From Morchella semilibera (taxonomy: Eukaryota; Ascomycota; Pezizomycetes; Pezizales; Morchellaceae): 64,000 nucleotides of DNA. The position numbers were made by a program, and so were the translations under genes. Positions 11,160 to 22,110 of the stretch are shown here, piece by piece. The notes beneath the pieces were generated by a model. That model made no database searches and was not told where the DNA came from. It saw only the letters and a list, made by a program, of their open reading frames with translations. The stretch is from the NCBI GenBank assembly GCA_009192285.1, contig WBVU01000005.1, positions 1,186,768 to 1,250,767 on the forward strand, in the 5' to 3' direction. Numbering within the stretch: position 1 is the stretch's first letter; the number at the start of each line of letters is the position of its first letter.

Positions 11160-11930
11160 ATGGCCCCTGGACTAGATAAGAGGTCCACCAGGAACCGTCA
11201 GTCCATACTACCCCACAATAAACTACACACCCGTCCAGAGCCTCCCCAGCTCCCCATTGAGCTCTTCCTCCTCCTTGGTACCCACTTGGACACCCAAGCC
11301 CTGTCCCGACTCTACCGTACTAGCCGTACCCTCAAGTTCTTCCTCACCCCGACTTTGAAACGACACCGAGTCTTCCGCTTAGTCGGTACGTATCTCTTTT
11401 GTGCCCAACGTTGGGAGCGTGGCATCCGCTCCTCAATTCTCCGCCTATCCCGCACAAGCCGCACCCTGCACCACGCACTCGCGCCCCTGGTGCGGGAGTG
11501 CTACTTCGACTATGCTCCTACCTATATCCACCGGTGCATCCGCAGCTGCCTCAGCCTTCATGTGGGATTAGATATTTGCCTCGCCGCCATCGGCCCGCTG
11601 GACCAGCACTCTCGCCTGAATTACCAGGGTATTGAACCGCTTGCATGGGCTGTTACGGTGCGGTATCCTGATGAAATGATCGTACGGGTACTACTAGACC
11701 ACGGGTTCAACCCGCATGGCGTGTGTCCTAGCTGGAATGCCCACTATGTGTCGCCGCTGGACTTGGCCTTAAGGGGCGGGCACTTGGGGATTGCGAGGAT
11801 GATGTTTAAGGGGGGGATAGTGGGGGGGGGGGGGTTGTGCAACTCCCAGGGGTTCCGGCTGACGGATGAGGTGTTGGGGTTGTTAAGGGGGTATTGGGTG
11901 AAGGTCAAGGGATATGGAGGTTTTGCATAG
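11160..11930 (+). CDS. F-box/ankyrin protein, subfamily with duplicated F-box half
   Basis: The start MAPGLD matches the start of the gene at 15046, which supports this ATG. F-box at about residues 31-62 (LPIELFLLLGTHLDTQALSR, RLYRTS at 50-55), then LKRHRVFRLVGTYL, then the second half-copy RLSRTSRTLHHALAPL near 95-110. Ankyrin-like helices follow at about 160-230 (IVRVLLDHGFN, LDLALRGGHLGIARMMFKGG). Length is 256 aa. The Cys of the RLSRTC motif is Ser in both half-copies. A G-run inside the ankyrin part encodes a Gly stretch (GGIVGGGG), a sign of repeat-prone drift. The product would be an SCF substrate receptor by family. No lesion is visible. Confidence 0.84.
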   Translation: MAPGLDKRSTRNRQSILPHNKLHTRPEPPQLPIELFLLLGTHLDTQALSRLYRTSRTLKFFLTPTLKRHRVFRLVGTYLFCAQRWERGIRSSILRLSRTSRTLHHALAPLVRECYFDYAPTYIHRCIRSCLSLHVGLDICLAAIGPLDQHSRLNYQGIEPLAWAVTVRYPDEMIVRVLLDHGFNPHGVCPSWNAHYVSPLDLALRGGHLGIARMMFKGGIVGGGGLCNSQGFRLTDEVLGLLRGYWVKVKGYGGFA

Positions 11931-13130
11931 CCCCCGGATCCGGGGTTGCGGCATGGATGGTTGCGTTTGGAGCAGCCAAGGTGATACGAGACATGGAGTA
12001 TATACGAGATGTTCGGTCAAGCTAGTGGGGGAGGTGATACAGGTCAAATTGTGCATAGACCATACAAGGAAGAATTTGATCGGTGGAAAGAAACGTCGTT
12101 TAACTCTCCGCAAAAACACCAACATCACCATCAAATGCCCCAGTACAGCATAAAACACCCTATTCCCACTCTTTTGATAAATAGGACTCTGTCCTCTACG
12201 GATATGCATCTGATTCTCAATCACCGAAAAAGATTTTTTACGGTCACTAGAATCCGGATTGGTAAAGGGACAAATATATGAATCATGGACACTTGCTTAT
12301 GACCGATCACCATTTATACGGGCAGCGAAATGGCATGAGTGGTGCATTCAATATTTGTGTTTCAGCCACGAACAGATACATGAGCTAGCGGCGAGGTTAC
12401 GTATCCCTAGTTAATACTCGTGTTAAATACACCGAACGAACCTGGGACCCTTTCCCCAGTTCTATACAGGATGTCTGCCTTAAATCAATAATTCGATATC
12501 GTGCACTGGACATAGTCGGTCCTGGTTGTCCGTAGTGTTCAACGATGCTTGTACGCACTTGTATACAACATTGAAGGATCTCATGTTTTAAGAAATTAAC
12601 GCTCGACCGGGGAGGTTCTTACAGATCACTGCGATGTTATACGGGCCAATGGCGGACCTAGTGGCGAAATATGGGGGCTTGAGGATGCGGCACAATGAAG
12701 GATTTGTCGACCCGGACTAGACGTAGCCGATCAACAATGGGACCACTCAGGATATATATAAGAAAACGCATACCCTACAACCCCAAGAATTGCAACACCT
12801 GATGGTTTTTTAAGCAGTACAGTATGATTGGGGGGTTTGAGGGACAGACTCGAGATTGGCATATGTGGGTCAGGTCAAAAATCCAAGGGGGATTAGTTGG
12901 TAACGCATATCTTATAGAAGGGTAGGAGTATATCTCTTTGGAGACGGAGTATATGGATTACAGAATCGAAAGGCGTCATCGGACGATAAAGAGCCGCGAT
13001 CGATTAACTCTACCAGCGCAGAAAATGCATCAATTGATACATTCCCATACTAGAATGGTGTATAAATGCATCGGTTGATGCATAAACGTGTCGAGGCCTC
13101 TGTAATATCGTCTATTAACGACTTTATTGA
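11931..13130. other. Intergenic stretch without a supported gene
   Basis: Only short unrelated open frames are seen. Near 13,026-13,085 there are two small palindromes, GCATCAATTGATAC and GCATCGGTTGATGC, about 40 bp apart, with a C-run at about 13,133. No inverted ends or target duplications were found. Confidence 0.5.
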
Positions 13131-13204
13131 CGCCCCCCCTATTTCCCTATAGTAATCATTTTAAGAAAATCCTCATCATCCTCCTTAAACTTACTGCTTA
13201 GCTT

Positions 13205-14520
13205 AGCGATCAATCTCTTTCTCGAAGAACTGGAACTAGCCTCTCCAATTGAATCTCACTACGCTTCATTTCTTTAGAGGAAGGAACGTCACCCAATCCC
13301 AAACCATTCTGCTGTAAATGATTGGTATCCTCCTCGCCACTAGAGATTTCCAACCGTTTCTTAGAAGTATTGCTTCGCGTTACATCAATATTTTTCTTAT
13401 GGTTTTTAGATACTCTTTATTTCTTTTTTCCTTGAACTGAACCTTTTCCATTATATAACCGTCAACGGCAGCTATCCATCCATCCATCACAACTTCCCAC
13501 TCCCTACAAGCCCTTGCTTCACTGCTAGTTCCTTTTCCAACTCATTCCCCTCTCCCTTTTTTTCCCTCGCGGACCATATATCCTTTGACATTCATGTCAA
13601 ACTGCTCTTTAGTAGCTACGCAAAATTTGCACCGTACTAAGGCGTAAAATTTACCTTTCCCCTTCCGGTAAAATCCAAGATTCTCGCAAGCAAACTTCAC
13701 CAGGAGAGCCTTTGAACCACTGTCGGATAGTTGGACGCATGTCTTTCCACCATCCGGGTTGAGAGAGTTCAGATAGGCTAAATAGGCTCGAATCATTGCA
13801 GGATTGTTGAAGCCTACAAATGCCAGCTGCAGTTCGAAGAAACTAGATTATGTCCAGCACTGGTACTAACATTATCGGTTCCTGTATGGATAGGTTGAAT
13901 GGGGATGTGTGGAGGTTGGGTCAGCATTTCTGGTAATTGTGGAATGTTATTGAACAGTCCAGGTACGTTTTGTTTGGAAAGAGGTAGGTATTGCAGAACC
14001 AACAGGGTAGGTAGGAAAAAGACGGCTCAGTTCTGATTTCAACTTGTACAGGTACTCCTACTGTCTAACCTTTCAATGAGAAGGCTAGCACCTCTGGAGT
14101 CTAGACCCATCCAGGAGCAAGCTAACGTCATGACAGGGCTTATTTAGGAGGGAGGTGACGCAACAGAAATCATCCACTGTAGGGCGCGCATCATAGGACT
14201 CGACAGAGAGGCCCTCAACCCGAGGGACAGGAGACCCCTGCAAAGACGAAGATACTTGGGATATTATGGACATCTGAGAAACAGTGGACACCTGAGATCC
14301 AATGGACATCTGAGCTCCAGCACACACTTGGAGACAGCGGACATCTACCAGATGGTTAGCTTCTGTCCTTTATCGGATGGTAGAAATACTAACTGCATCT
14401 GCATGCAACATAGCGGGCAGCTCTGCGTGGGGCAAAGTGGATACTTGAGCGGGAGCGGATACCTAAGAGACAGTGGACATCTCAGGAACAGGAGATATCT
14501 CAGAGATAGTTAACACCTCG
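13205..14520 (-). pseudogene. Decayed multi-exon gene with SQxS repeats, unknown family
   Basis: I do not recognise the family. Read leftward, a first block (about 14,520-14,140) is a Ser/Gln-rich repeat of the form SQMSIISQVS with period six, interrupted by at least one in-frame TAG where a CAG is expected. A second block (14,002-13,814) is Pro/Gln-rich (PQLPEMLTQPPHIPIQPIH). The third (about 13,835-13,542) reads ELQLAFVGFNNPAMIRAYLA onward with a Cys pair (RCKFC), and then a basic tail. A fourth block at about 13,410-13,205 has SKKRLEISSGEEDTNHL and KRSEIQLERLVPVLRERD. The blocks lie in different frames; introns could account for some of the breaks, but the stop in the repeat suggests decay. 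It interrupts the plus-strand F-box array and is on the opposite strand. Confidence 0.4.
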
Positions 14521-14930
14521 GTCCAAATGGAGACGCTTAAGTTATGAAGTACGTACATACCAGTTGCATGCAAAACCTTTCCCTACGCCCTATATCTCAT
14601 CCCATTTTAGCCGCTTCCGTAACCCATGTGTTTAATACGCACTCCGGGTGGCTAAGGTGATATCGACCTGAAAGCTGACTGCATGTAGTACTCGGAAAGC
14701 TTGTCTTTAGTCATTTATCGGTAAAACTCTCTAGGCAATAGGCTAATGTAAGCCCGTGCAAGGATTCCATAAATACATATATACCTCATTACCAATTAGT
14801 GGTAGCATGGATGACCAACTAGATTGGCGGGCCCGTAAAAGACGATCTGGTGAGAAAGACTACAAAGCTACGTGAGAATATTAATAAAAATACAAAGTGA
14901 TTATCTAATTTTCGACTAAGGTAAGGTCCG

Positions 14931-14969
14931 TTACACGAAGCGAGTGCCACAGTGCGGCGTCAATGCGCA
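14931..14969 (+). promoter_or_regulatory. Shared upstream element, copy 3
   Basis: TTACAC (14931-14936), GCCAC-AGT-GCGGC (14946-14958) and a following TGCGCA are in the same order as in copies 1 and 2. The palindrome ends 88 bp before the ATG at 15046. The trailing CCTTGCCAACT word is less well kept here. Confidence 0.55.
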
Positions 14970-15045
14970 CATCATAAACCCCGCAGCTTGAATTAGAATA
15001 AAACATAATATTGAGAACCTTCAACAAAACGTGTCTTCTCCAAAG

Positions 15046-15798
15046 ATGGCCCCTGGACTAGATAACCAATCTATCAATCCTTGGCAGTCCATACTATCTT
15101 CTCTTCCATTCGAAATTTTCCTCATACTCGGTACTCACCTCGACACTCGTAGCCTTTCCCGTCTATCTCGTACCTGTCGTACGCTTCATATCCTCCTCGC
15201 CTTTCAATTAAAGCGCCACCATATCTTTCGCTTAGTTGGCCCCTACTTCCTTCGCGCCGACCGCTGCCTCGATGTCCCCCGTCCCTATCGCCGTTTGACC
15301 CCGCGCTCGGGATCCATCTTCCGTCTCTCCCGCACGTGCCGTACCCTCCAGAATGCCCTCGCCCCCTTTGCACACGAGCTCCATCTTGGATATGCACCCA
15401 TGTACATCCACAAATGCACCAACCTCAACGACCACCTGGGGGTCGTGCGCTGTCTCACCTCAATTGGCACTCCCTACCCCGATCTCTCCTATTATGCTGA
15501 GTTACCGCTAAGATACGCGGTATTGAAGCGGCGTGAGAAGATTGTGGAGGTACTGCTGGATCATGGGCTTAGTCCCCATGGCCGGAAGTGTGATTTGAGG
15601 ACGCCCCTAATGGTCGCGATAGAGAATCAGGATGAAGGGATTGTGAAAATGCTGTTAGAGAAGGGGGCACGAGTCGGTAATGTATGGAGAGTGCAGCATC
15701 ACCGGTGGGTGGGATATTCGATGAGGCGCCTGTTGGAGGAATATGGTATTGAGATGAAGTGGGAGGTTCGTCGTGGTACAAAGTCGTTCTGGGTGTAG
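15046..15798 (+). CDS. F-box/ankyrin protein, subfamily with duplicated F-box half
   Basis: The ATG at 15046 (MAPGLDNQ) is preferred over upstream codons because the gene at 11160 begins the same way. Predicted 250 aa. F-box at about residues 20-52 (LPFEIFLILGTHLDTRSLSR, RLSRTC at 39-44), then LKRHHIFRLVGPYF, and a second RLSRTCRTLQNALAPF at about 93-108. Ankyrin repeats at about 150-215 (AVLKRREKIVEVLLDHGLS, IVKMLLEKGA). Leucine codons are mostly CTC/CTT in the F-box half and CTG/TTG in the ankyrin half. It is predicted to be an SCF substrate receptor by family. No lesion is seen. The region 15,799-16,075 after it has only a G-run near 15,947. Confidence 0.85.
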   Translation: MAPGLDNQSINPWQSILSSLPFEIFLILGTHLDTRSLSRLSRTCRTLHILLAFQLKRHHIFRLVGPYFLRADRCLDVPRPYRRLTPRSGSIFRLSRTCRTLQNALAPFAHELHLGYAPMYIHKCTNLNDHLGVVRCLTSIGTPYPDLSYYAELPLRYAVLKRREKIVEVLLDHGLSPHGRKCDLRTPLMVAIENQDEGIVKMLLEKGARVGNVWRVQHHRWVGYSMRRLLEEYGIEMKWEVRRGTKSFWV

Positions 15799-16077
15799 GA
15801 ACGTTTGTCTTTTGAGTTTTGATCGGTAGCCTAAGAGGCATAGACCAGTACTCCTGTTGTATATAGACCACCCAGCCGATGGGTAGGGCTTTGTGTAATG
15901 TATCGCCATTCCCGGCGCACAGGCCAACAGGTTTAGGGTAGGATCGGGGGGGGGGGGGGATATTGTGGGAAAACAGTGATTTTTGCGTGCATCCATGACT
16001 GGCGTAGGATTTTCCTTCCTCTTTCTTACAATTATTAACACCCTCAGATTTGACAGTAGTGGATATTTTCAGCTTTA

Positions 16078-16112
16078 CCATCCAAAGCGCCACAATGTGG
16101 CTTTGCGCAGGT
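16078..16112 (+). promoter_or_regulatory. Shared upstream element, orphan copy 4
   Basis: GCCAC-AAT-GTGGC followed by TTGCGCA matches the three other copies, but no intact gene follows. A relic of the same gene family begins about 130 bp downstream, so this is probably the promoter of a dead member. Confidence 0.5.
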
Positions 16113-16224
16113 TGCCCTACACGCAAGCCCTTAGCAGTCAACTAACCAGAGCTTGGGAGACGACGATCCTTATCATATCCAATTAACACACACTTTCTTT
16201 TTCCCACTCGTCACTGGAGTTTAG

Positions 16225-16660
16225 ACGACCTAACTTTTATCGAGCTATTCCTAAATTGTCAATCGGACATGGAAGCACATTTATTGACTTTTAATTTTGG
16301 CAGTTTATATTCCCACGCATTAATTAAGTCCCTAGAATTCTTGGTAGAACAGGCTCACAAAACTTCACAGGACATAATTAACGGGTAAGCATTAACCCCG
16401 CAATAAGTCTACCACTCCCCTACCAAACCCTCACCTCATTCCCCTCTCCTTCCCGCCTAGCTCCAATCAGGAATTATCCCTCCCGAAGCCTCTATCCCTG
16501 GAATAGCCAACGTCGCAAAGCGCAAACATGTGTTTCCAATCGTCGGTGAAGTAGTACCTCAACACTCCCGACAACTACATATATCACTCCAACTACTGAA
16601 AGTTCTACAAGAGCGGCGCCCCCTGGCTATGCTAATCTCCCCAGCATAACCCCCTACGTA
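16225..16660 (+). pseudogene. Relic of an F-box/ankyrin gene
   Basis: Only fragments survive. FIELFL near 16,236 resembles the LPIELFLLL start of the F-box, and CGCAAACATGTGTTTCCAAT near 16,519 reads KRKHVFPIVGE, the counterpart of KRHHIFRLVG. It has no continuous frame. Its place after upstream element copy 4 fits a dead member of the same subfamily. From here to 17,385 I see nothing else. Confidence 0.5.
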
Positions 16661-17385
16661 CCGTTCAGATAAGGCATACTAGCATGAGGGTTTAACCACT
16701 TGATCTGGTTTTTCTTTTGTACTGTATATAGTTCATTGTGAGGTTGATCCAGCCCATGTCCTATATACATCGAAAGCTCCTACTACCAATAACTATATGC
16801 GGGATCAGCATGTCCTATCATAAGAAGTAAACTCAGTATGTTTTGCTTTTGCGCCCCAGGTGCGCGCGGAGCGTAGAGCTTATATTTAAACTAAACTCCA
16901 TAACGAACCGGACACCGTTGAGGAAGTAGAGAGTGTTGCCTTTAAACCCATTTACCCACCTTTCGCACGTTCCTATCTTCTATTTTCTTTATCGGCAAGG
17001 AAAGTCAAGTCACCACTAGGAGGGGAGAGGTCGACTGTCATAACCTGCGTGCGCGTTATATGCATGTAAATTATATATAAATAAACGAAATAACGGGTGC
17101 CGGACATCCATCATGCGATATCACTCGATCAATCACTATATCCTCTGTTTATTTATTTATTTGTTGTACTTCATACATGCATTTATATCTTCTGTTTGAT
17201 CAGCTGAAAATTCATACACCTATCCCTTCTATTGAACAAACTACAATTCGCGGTTGTTGACACCTGGGGGGTACCAAAACCCCCAACCCAGGAAACCACA
17301 GCTGCTGCAACCCAAAGTAACGCCATCTCACGAGACTCATAACCAAACATCGCCCATTACCCCTCAAGGAACTCGAGCATCAAAC

Positions 17386-18091
17386 ATGCCCACCCCCACG
17401 TCAAAACTACCACCTAAGCTTTTTCTACTAATCGCGGACCACCTCTCCACCGCCTCCCCCCTCCCGCTTCTCTCGCACTAGTCATACACTTCAAATCATC
17501 CTTATCCACCACTCAAACGGCGCCATGCCTTGGTGCTAGTTGGCCGCTATCTCTATCTGCACGGCTCTCCCTGCTCTGAGCATATATTTCCAGTCAACTG
17601 TCTCGGCCCCTGCCGTCGCTGCGACTTCAGCTTACATTTTCACGTCTCTCCCGTACCTGTCGCACCGCCTACCACGCCCTTACCACCTCTCCTCAATGAC
17701 CGTTTTAGGCTCGATGCACGTAGGATCATTATCATTACGTTGATTCATGACCGCCTCTAAGATGTTAAGCGCTACCCAGCCATTCCCGGCAAAAACACCA
17801 TAGACGTCCACCACTGTCTCTTCTGCGCGGTCACACTCGGTAGGCCCATGTTTGTCCGCAGATTCTCGACCACGGCAGCCTAGCATGGAAGAGACAGAGC
17901 GGTAACGAGACAGGTCCACTCCGGCATGCCATACGTTACGGGCGGGTGGAGATTACGGGGATTCTGCATGCTGAGCGGGGGCAAGGGTGGATGTGGGGAC
18001 TCGTTGTATCTTTAGACCTACGGGTGCGCCGGAGGAGGTTAAGGCACTTGTTTTGAAGTATGTTGGCTCCGTAGAGACGGATCATATTTAA
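17386..18091 (+). pseudogene. Broken F-box/ankyrin gene of the duplicated-half subfamily
   Basis: The ATG at 17386 opens MPTPTSKLPPKLFLLIADHL, a clear F-box start, and stops after about 31 codons in SPLPLLSH at the point where SRTC is expected. In other frames one can read LKRRHALVLVGRYLYLHG and a second RLSRTCRTAYHALTT, then a frame PEEVKALVLKYVGSV to the stop at 18091, which matches the C-terminal end of the family. At least three frame changes or stops are needed to explain it. It shows that the duplicated half was already present before this copy died. Confidence 0.7.
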
Positions 18092-19544
18092 TATCTGCCA
18101 TGCATTAACTAGCTAGCTCACTAGGTAGCGATTCGTGCTCATCGTTCATGTGTACGGATACCCCGCCCCTTTCCAAGAGACAAATTTGTTGAACCATAAC
18201 TATTACAACTCTTTTTACCAGAAACCTATCCCGCTGTTTAAGCTTCGGGATGGCTAGGGAGTGCTACAAAAACAACACACTAAAGCTTTACCGCCGGATG
18301 AAACAAGTCAGGCTCGTTCACTAGAGTCCACGAATCTCAGTTGATTATGGTTAGGTGCAATATGGTAGACATGAGATCAAGTGTCAAAATGTGGGCCCCA
18401 AACGGCAGCGTGATATTTTTACAGGCTAGGTATTTGCGCCTGAACCTTTTGAAGCAGAACAGATATATAGAGGGGATATACCGACCTGCAACAATTCTCG
18501 ACAGAAATGAAGATCTCACGCCCTCTCCGCCCATAACTCCGTGGCAACTAACTATAATGTCTAGCTCCTATGTAAATGTTTTCCTCGGAGCCCGATCAAC
18601 GCCCGGAAGAGTGGGGACCATAGTGTATCACTCGGCCTTGGCGCGCACGATTAGCTCTACCATTATTTATTTATCGTCCATACATGCAACTAGCTCTACC
18701 TACGGAAAGAACTTCCCACTAGATTTATGTAGAAACCTATTCCTGTAGATACCATAGCAGCGTTTTTTAAAAAAAACTAGCTGTCATAAACCAATATTTC
18801 CCTTGACAAGGAACCGTTAATGACATCCGACAATGGTTGTCAAGATCTTGCCACAATTCTTATGTTCTGCCAGGCTCGCAACCCAGACTCCAGCCCAAAG
18901 TCCTTAAGTGAGGTTCCAGGGCGCCCCCGATGATGACGGCCGCGCCCCCCAACCATCCTGATGCAGTAACGGAAGACACCTATCACCGAGGAGCCGGCCA
19001 TGCCCACAGGGGAGCGCACGGGGAGGTAGTTGAACTCTAGTTAAGGAGTATGGACTGCAAGAAAGTTAGAGAAACAAGGGTAAACGCCCCCATCGCGCAA
19101 CAGATCGATCTACAAAGAATTAAGGTCCGTATATATGCTTCGTGTTTCAATCAGCATTCTGAAGTTTAGTGGGATGGCTGGTGTAAAATTTAATTTCTCA
19201 GCGATAGTTTAAAAAATAGGGAGGGAAGGTACGAGCGACAGAAGATTTATATGCATTGGTGAGGATCTCTAGCTTCTCTCAGGCGCATCATCAGTATGTG
19301 GCGAACCTATCTTCGCCGGGATTTGCTCTCCTACGACTAGAGGTGGCTGGCCGAATTATCCAATTATTATATAGACGATGAGCCATGCGTACCACCGCCC
19401 CCGTCGCCGGATAATAAGTATATATTATCGACACCGTACTTCCCGGGTATCCCCTCGATCTAACTAAAGTCCCTACCCAAAAGTTTTTTTGAAAGGGCCA
19501 ATTACCACCCAAGCTAGGTGGAACCCGGTTCCGATGTAGAGCCA
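18092..19544. other. Intergenic stretch without a supported gene
   Basis: No frame with a recognisable domain; the longest (18,341-18,748 on the plus strand) has no family signature and no splice context. No terminal repeats were seen. Confidence 0.5.
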
Positions 19545-19760
19545 CAACACAACTAATTATAATGATGAACAGAGGTAAAGAGTTTTGACCCTTGGGAGAA
19601 TAAGCCTTTTAATTTGCACATTTTTGAATTTGTAATTTGTAAAAAGGAGTGGTCAAGGTGTAATAAAATAGTTTAGCGGAGAACCCCGTTGCTAGGGTAT
19701 AAGATTTGTATTGGATTTCACCACCCAACCGCTTTCGGGCCTTCACGAAAGGTTTTGGGT
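19545..19760 (+). repeat. Dispersed repeat, copy A (possible tRNA-derived SINE)
   Basis: The block starts near ATTATAATGATGAACAGAGG and carries TTTGACCCTTGG, AAGCCTTTT and AAAAAGGAGTGGTCAAGG, then GGAGAACCCCGTTGCTAGG. The same words in the same order occur on the minus strand at about 47,935-48,105. GGAGTGGTYAAGG resembles the internal A-box of tRNA-Leu or tRNA-Ser genes, but a clear B-box is not evident. A (TA)n microsatellite (19,760-19,779) follows. Confidence 0.65.
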
Positions 19761-20494
19761 ATATATATATATATATATAGGGGCCCTACATACTCATGAA
19801 TTTATTATTCTGTTCAGCACCAGCGTTGGGAAACTAGAGGTCGGGGCAGCTCTATTTGTTTACTTATATTCCATAGAGGGGCAGCTCTTGGACACCAGAG
19901 CGTGCCCTCTAAATAGATTATCATGTCTGTTTCTGTAAGCCACGGGTTTAGTTTCCATCTCCCTACTCGTTCCTCTTCACCTGTTTGGCGGGGAGGCAGC
20001 CATCAACAACGGTGCTCTCGTACCAATGCAGGGTTAGGGTTACAACCCCACTCGAGAGCTTGAGTCATCGATACTTCAACCCCACTCGAGCTTGAGCAGG
20101 AACGGTTTTTTATTGACACATTCGGTTTCCCTGGTGGCGGATGAGTTCCTGGTGTCAATCGAGGCTTGAGATCCTCTACTGCGTAAAAAATGGCCGCCAG
20201 TTAAACATGTAGTCATTGAACATCTGTATGTGAACTTTCGCCCAACAGGGTAGGGAAACGAGTAGGACGACAAAAGAGAATGGACGGATTAAAGCTTCTA
20301 CTAGATTATATAGGCAACTAGAGTATTAATTACTTGTACTTAATATACAGACATTGGAGGGTCACAACTTTATCCCCTCCTGTGTGATTAGTAATACAGT
20401 ACGTACAGTGTATACGCCATGGCCGACTTGTAGCCTTTCCTAGCCCCCACCCCCAACCACTCCTAAATCGCCACCTTCCGCCGCAGTAGTCCTG
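19761..20494. other. Intergenic stretch with small direct repeats
   Basis: CAACCCCACTCGAG occurs twice near 20,045 and 20,078, each followed by a GCTTGAG word, and gggttagggtt lies at 20,031-20,041. I see no gene. The C-rich segment at 20,441-20,494 leads into the next F-box gene. Confidence 0.5.
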
Positions 20495-21106
20495 ATGTCG
20501 ACCTGCACACCACTCTATGATGAGTACCAAAGCACCCCCGACGCCTCCTCCACCCCCTCCCCCCCGATGGGGTCGCCATTCCCGCTCCTCGACTTCCCCC
20601 TCGAGATCCTTCTCATGATCGCCGATTTCCTCCCCACGCGCCCCCTCTCGCTCCTCTCGCGCACCTGCCGCACCCTGCACGACACGCTCTCCCCTCTCCT
20701 CGCGCTCCACTTCGAGTCCCAAGCCGCGGGAATCAGCCACTACGCCGCGCGGCACAACAACCCCGCGCTGCTCGCGCGCGCCCTCGCCTTCTACGACCCC
20801 ATCCGGCCGCTCGGCGGGTTCTTCATGCTTCGCCTCGCGTGCAGGCATGGGTTCGAGCAGATTGTGCGTCTGCTGCTGCAGCATGGCGCACCCACGCACC
20901 GTGCGACGCTGCGGTGCGCGCTCGGGGATGGGAAGTTTGCGATTGCGCGCATTTTGTTGGAGTATGGCGCGGATTGGGGAAGGTGGGGGATGGTGGATTC
21001 GCAGGTGGAGGATGGGGAGTGTACGGTGGTGGAAAGATTGTTGATGGAGTATGGGGCCCGGAGGGATGGGAGTGGGTATCTTGTTAAGGGTGGTGAGGCC
21101 GAGTAG
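20495..21106 (+). CDS. F-box/ankyrin protein, single F-box subfamily
   Basis: 203 aa. The F-box lies at about residues 30-67 (FPLEILLMIADFLPTRPLSL, LLSRTCRTLH), followed by LSPLLALHFESQAAGIS and a helical segment (YAARHNNPALLARALAF). Ankyrin-like repeats cover about 110-195 (RLACRHGFEQIVRLLLQHGA, GKFAIARILLEYGADW, VVERLLMEYGA). The first ATG at 20495 gives a Pro/Ser/Thr-rich leader; an internal ATG at residue 25 (MGSPFP) is a possible alternative. It is very GC-rich, with C on the coding strand in the first half and G in the second. A long G-run follows the stop. It is predicted to be an SCF substrate receptor, and appears intact. Confidence 0.85.
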   Translation: MSTCTPLYDEYQSTPDASSTPSPPMGSPFPLLDFPLEILLMIADFLPTRPLSLLSRTCRTLHDTLSPLLALHFESQAAGISHYAARHNNPALLARALAFYDPIRPLGGFFMLRLACRHGFEQIVRLLLQHGAPTHRATLRCALGDGKFAIARILLEYGADWGRWGMVDSQVEDGECTVVERLLMEYGARRDGSGYLVKGGEAE

Positions 21107-21654
21107 GATGGGGGGGGGGGTAATGTACTAGAGTCTTAAAATTAGGGATATATATGGGGGATATGACGTCCTTTACCTTATTATTGTATATGGTATGATG
21201 TCGACCCCTTCGTAAGAAGGGGCGACTTGGTAGTTGAGAGATTAACTGATTCGAGAGAAGTTGAACAGGCTAGAGGAATGGAGTTCGGCAATGATGGGAA
21301 TTATCTCGGGGGAGGGTGGTTTGTAGAGACTTTGATGTGGAAATAGCAGAGTAACAACTAATATTTGATGAGTAATCGCGCTCGCAATTAAGAACGCTTA
21401 GGCAGAATATTATCAGTTGGAGTACTACGGATACCGATCATTGACATTGTGGCCCTGGTTACTGATATCCCTGCATGATGAGACCTCCAGCCCGCGTAGA
21501 AAAATTACCAATTGGTAAGCTTCCCATCTTATACAAATCCAAAACCTCACCTAGTATTGCTACATGCTTATATGAAGAAACTCATCTAAGCTCGATACTT
21601 TTGATAACTAGCACCAAATACGACGATTATCATCGGCAAATCTCCTGTCAGACA

Positions 21655-21727
21655 CGTTTTTTCCGGAAATTAGTTCAAAAGATTACTTAATTATAAGTAT
21701 TGTCCGGATATAAGTTCATAAGATTAA
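21655..21727. repeat. Tandem 30-35 bp repeat at the Harbinger target site
   Basis: Degenerate copies of TCCGGAAATAAGTTCATAAG plus ATTAAGTATTG occur at about 21,660-21,690 and 21,697-21,727, and a third copy continues directly after the element (27,127-27,165). The transposon therefore landed inside a pre-existing tandem repeat; this is not a long target duplication. Confidence 0.65.
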
Positions 21728-21851
21728 GGGCCTGTTCGGGCTGGTTTGGATTATTTGGTGGATTATTCTAAAGTGTAGATTATTAATAAGTGGTTGAGAT
21801 AATTCAAATCAGCAGAAGTTGGGAAAAATCTTATGTGTTTGGGGTGGGCGT

Positions 21852-22110
21852 TGCCATGGACTATCAATAGGGTACAGGACTATCAATAGGGTACAGGACT
21901 ATCAATAGGGTACATCGGGTATATGAGGTGTGGTTTTGAGGTGTGGTGTTAGGTGTGGTGAGCGGTTGCTATGGACTACCGGTAGGGTACAGGACTATAG
22001 GTAGGGTACATCGGGTATGTGGGGTATGGTGTTAGGTGTGGTGAGCGGTTGCTATGGACTACCGGTAGGGTACAGGACTATAGGTAGGGTACATCGGGTT
22101 GAGGTATGTT
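21852..22110. repeat. Tandem GGACTATC-GGTAGGGTAC array, left side
   Basis: Units of the form GGACTATCAATAGGGTACA repeat here, with a longer duplication of GCGGTTGCTATGGACTACCG and the following 70 bp or so. The same words recur at 23,310-23,870 in the same orientation, bracketing the gene at 22,444-23,210, and as inverted arms inside the small element at 28,981-29,153. Confidence 0.8.

Noticed and set aside
20330-20899. 189-codon minus-strand frame rich in Glu/Arg/Gly
   Set aside because: Mirror of the GC-rich F-box gene at 20,495; composition follows from the opposite strand's Pro/Leu/Ser codons.
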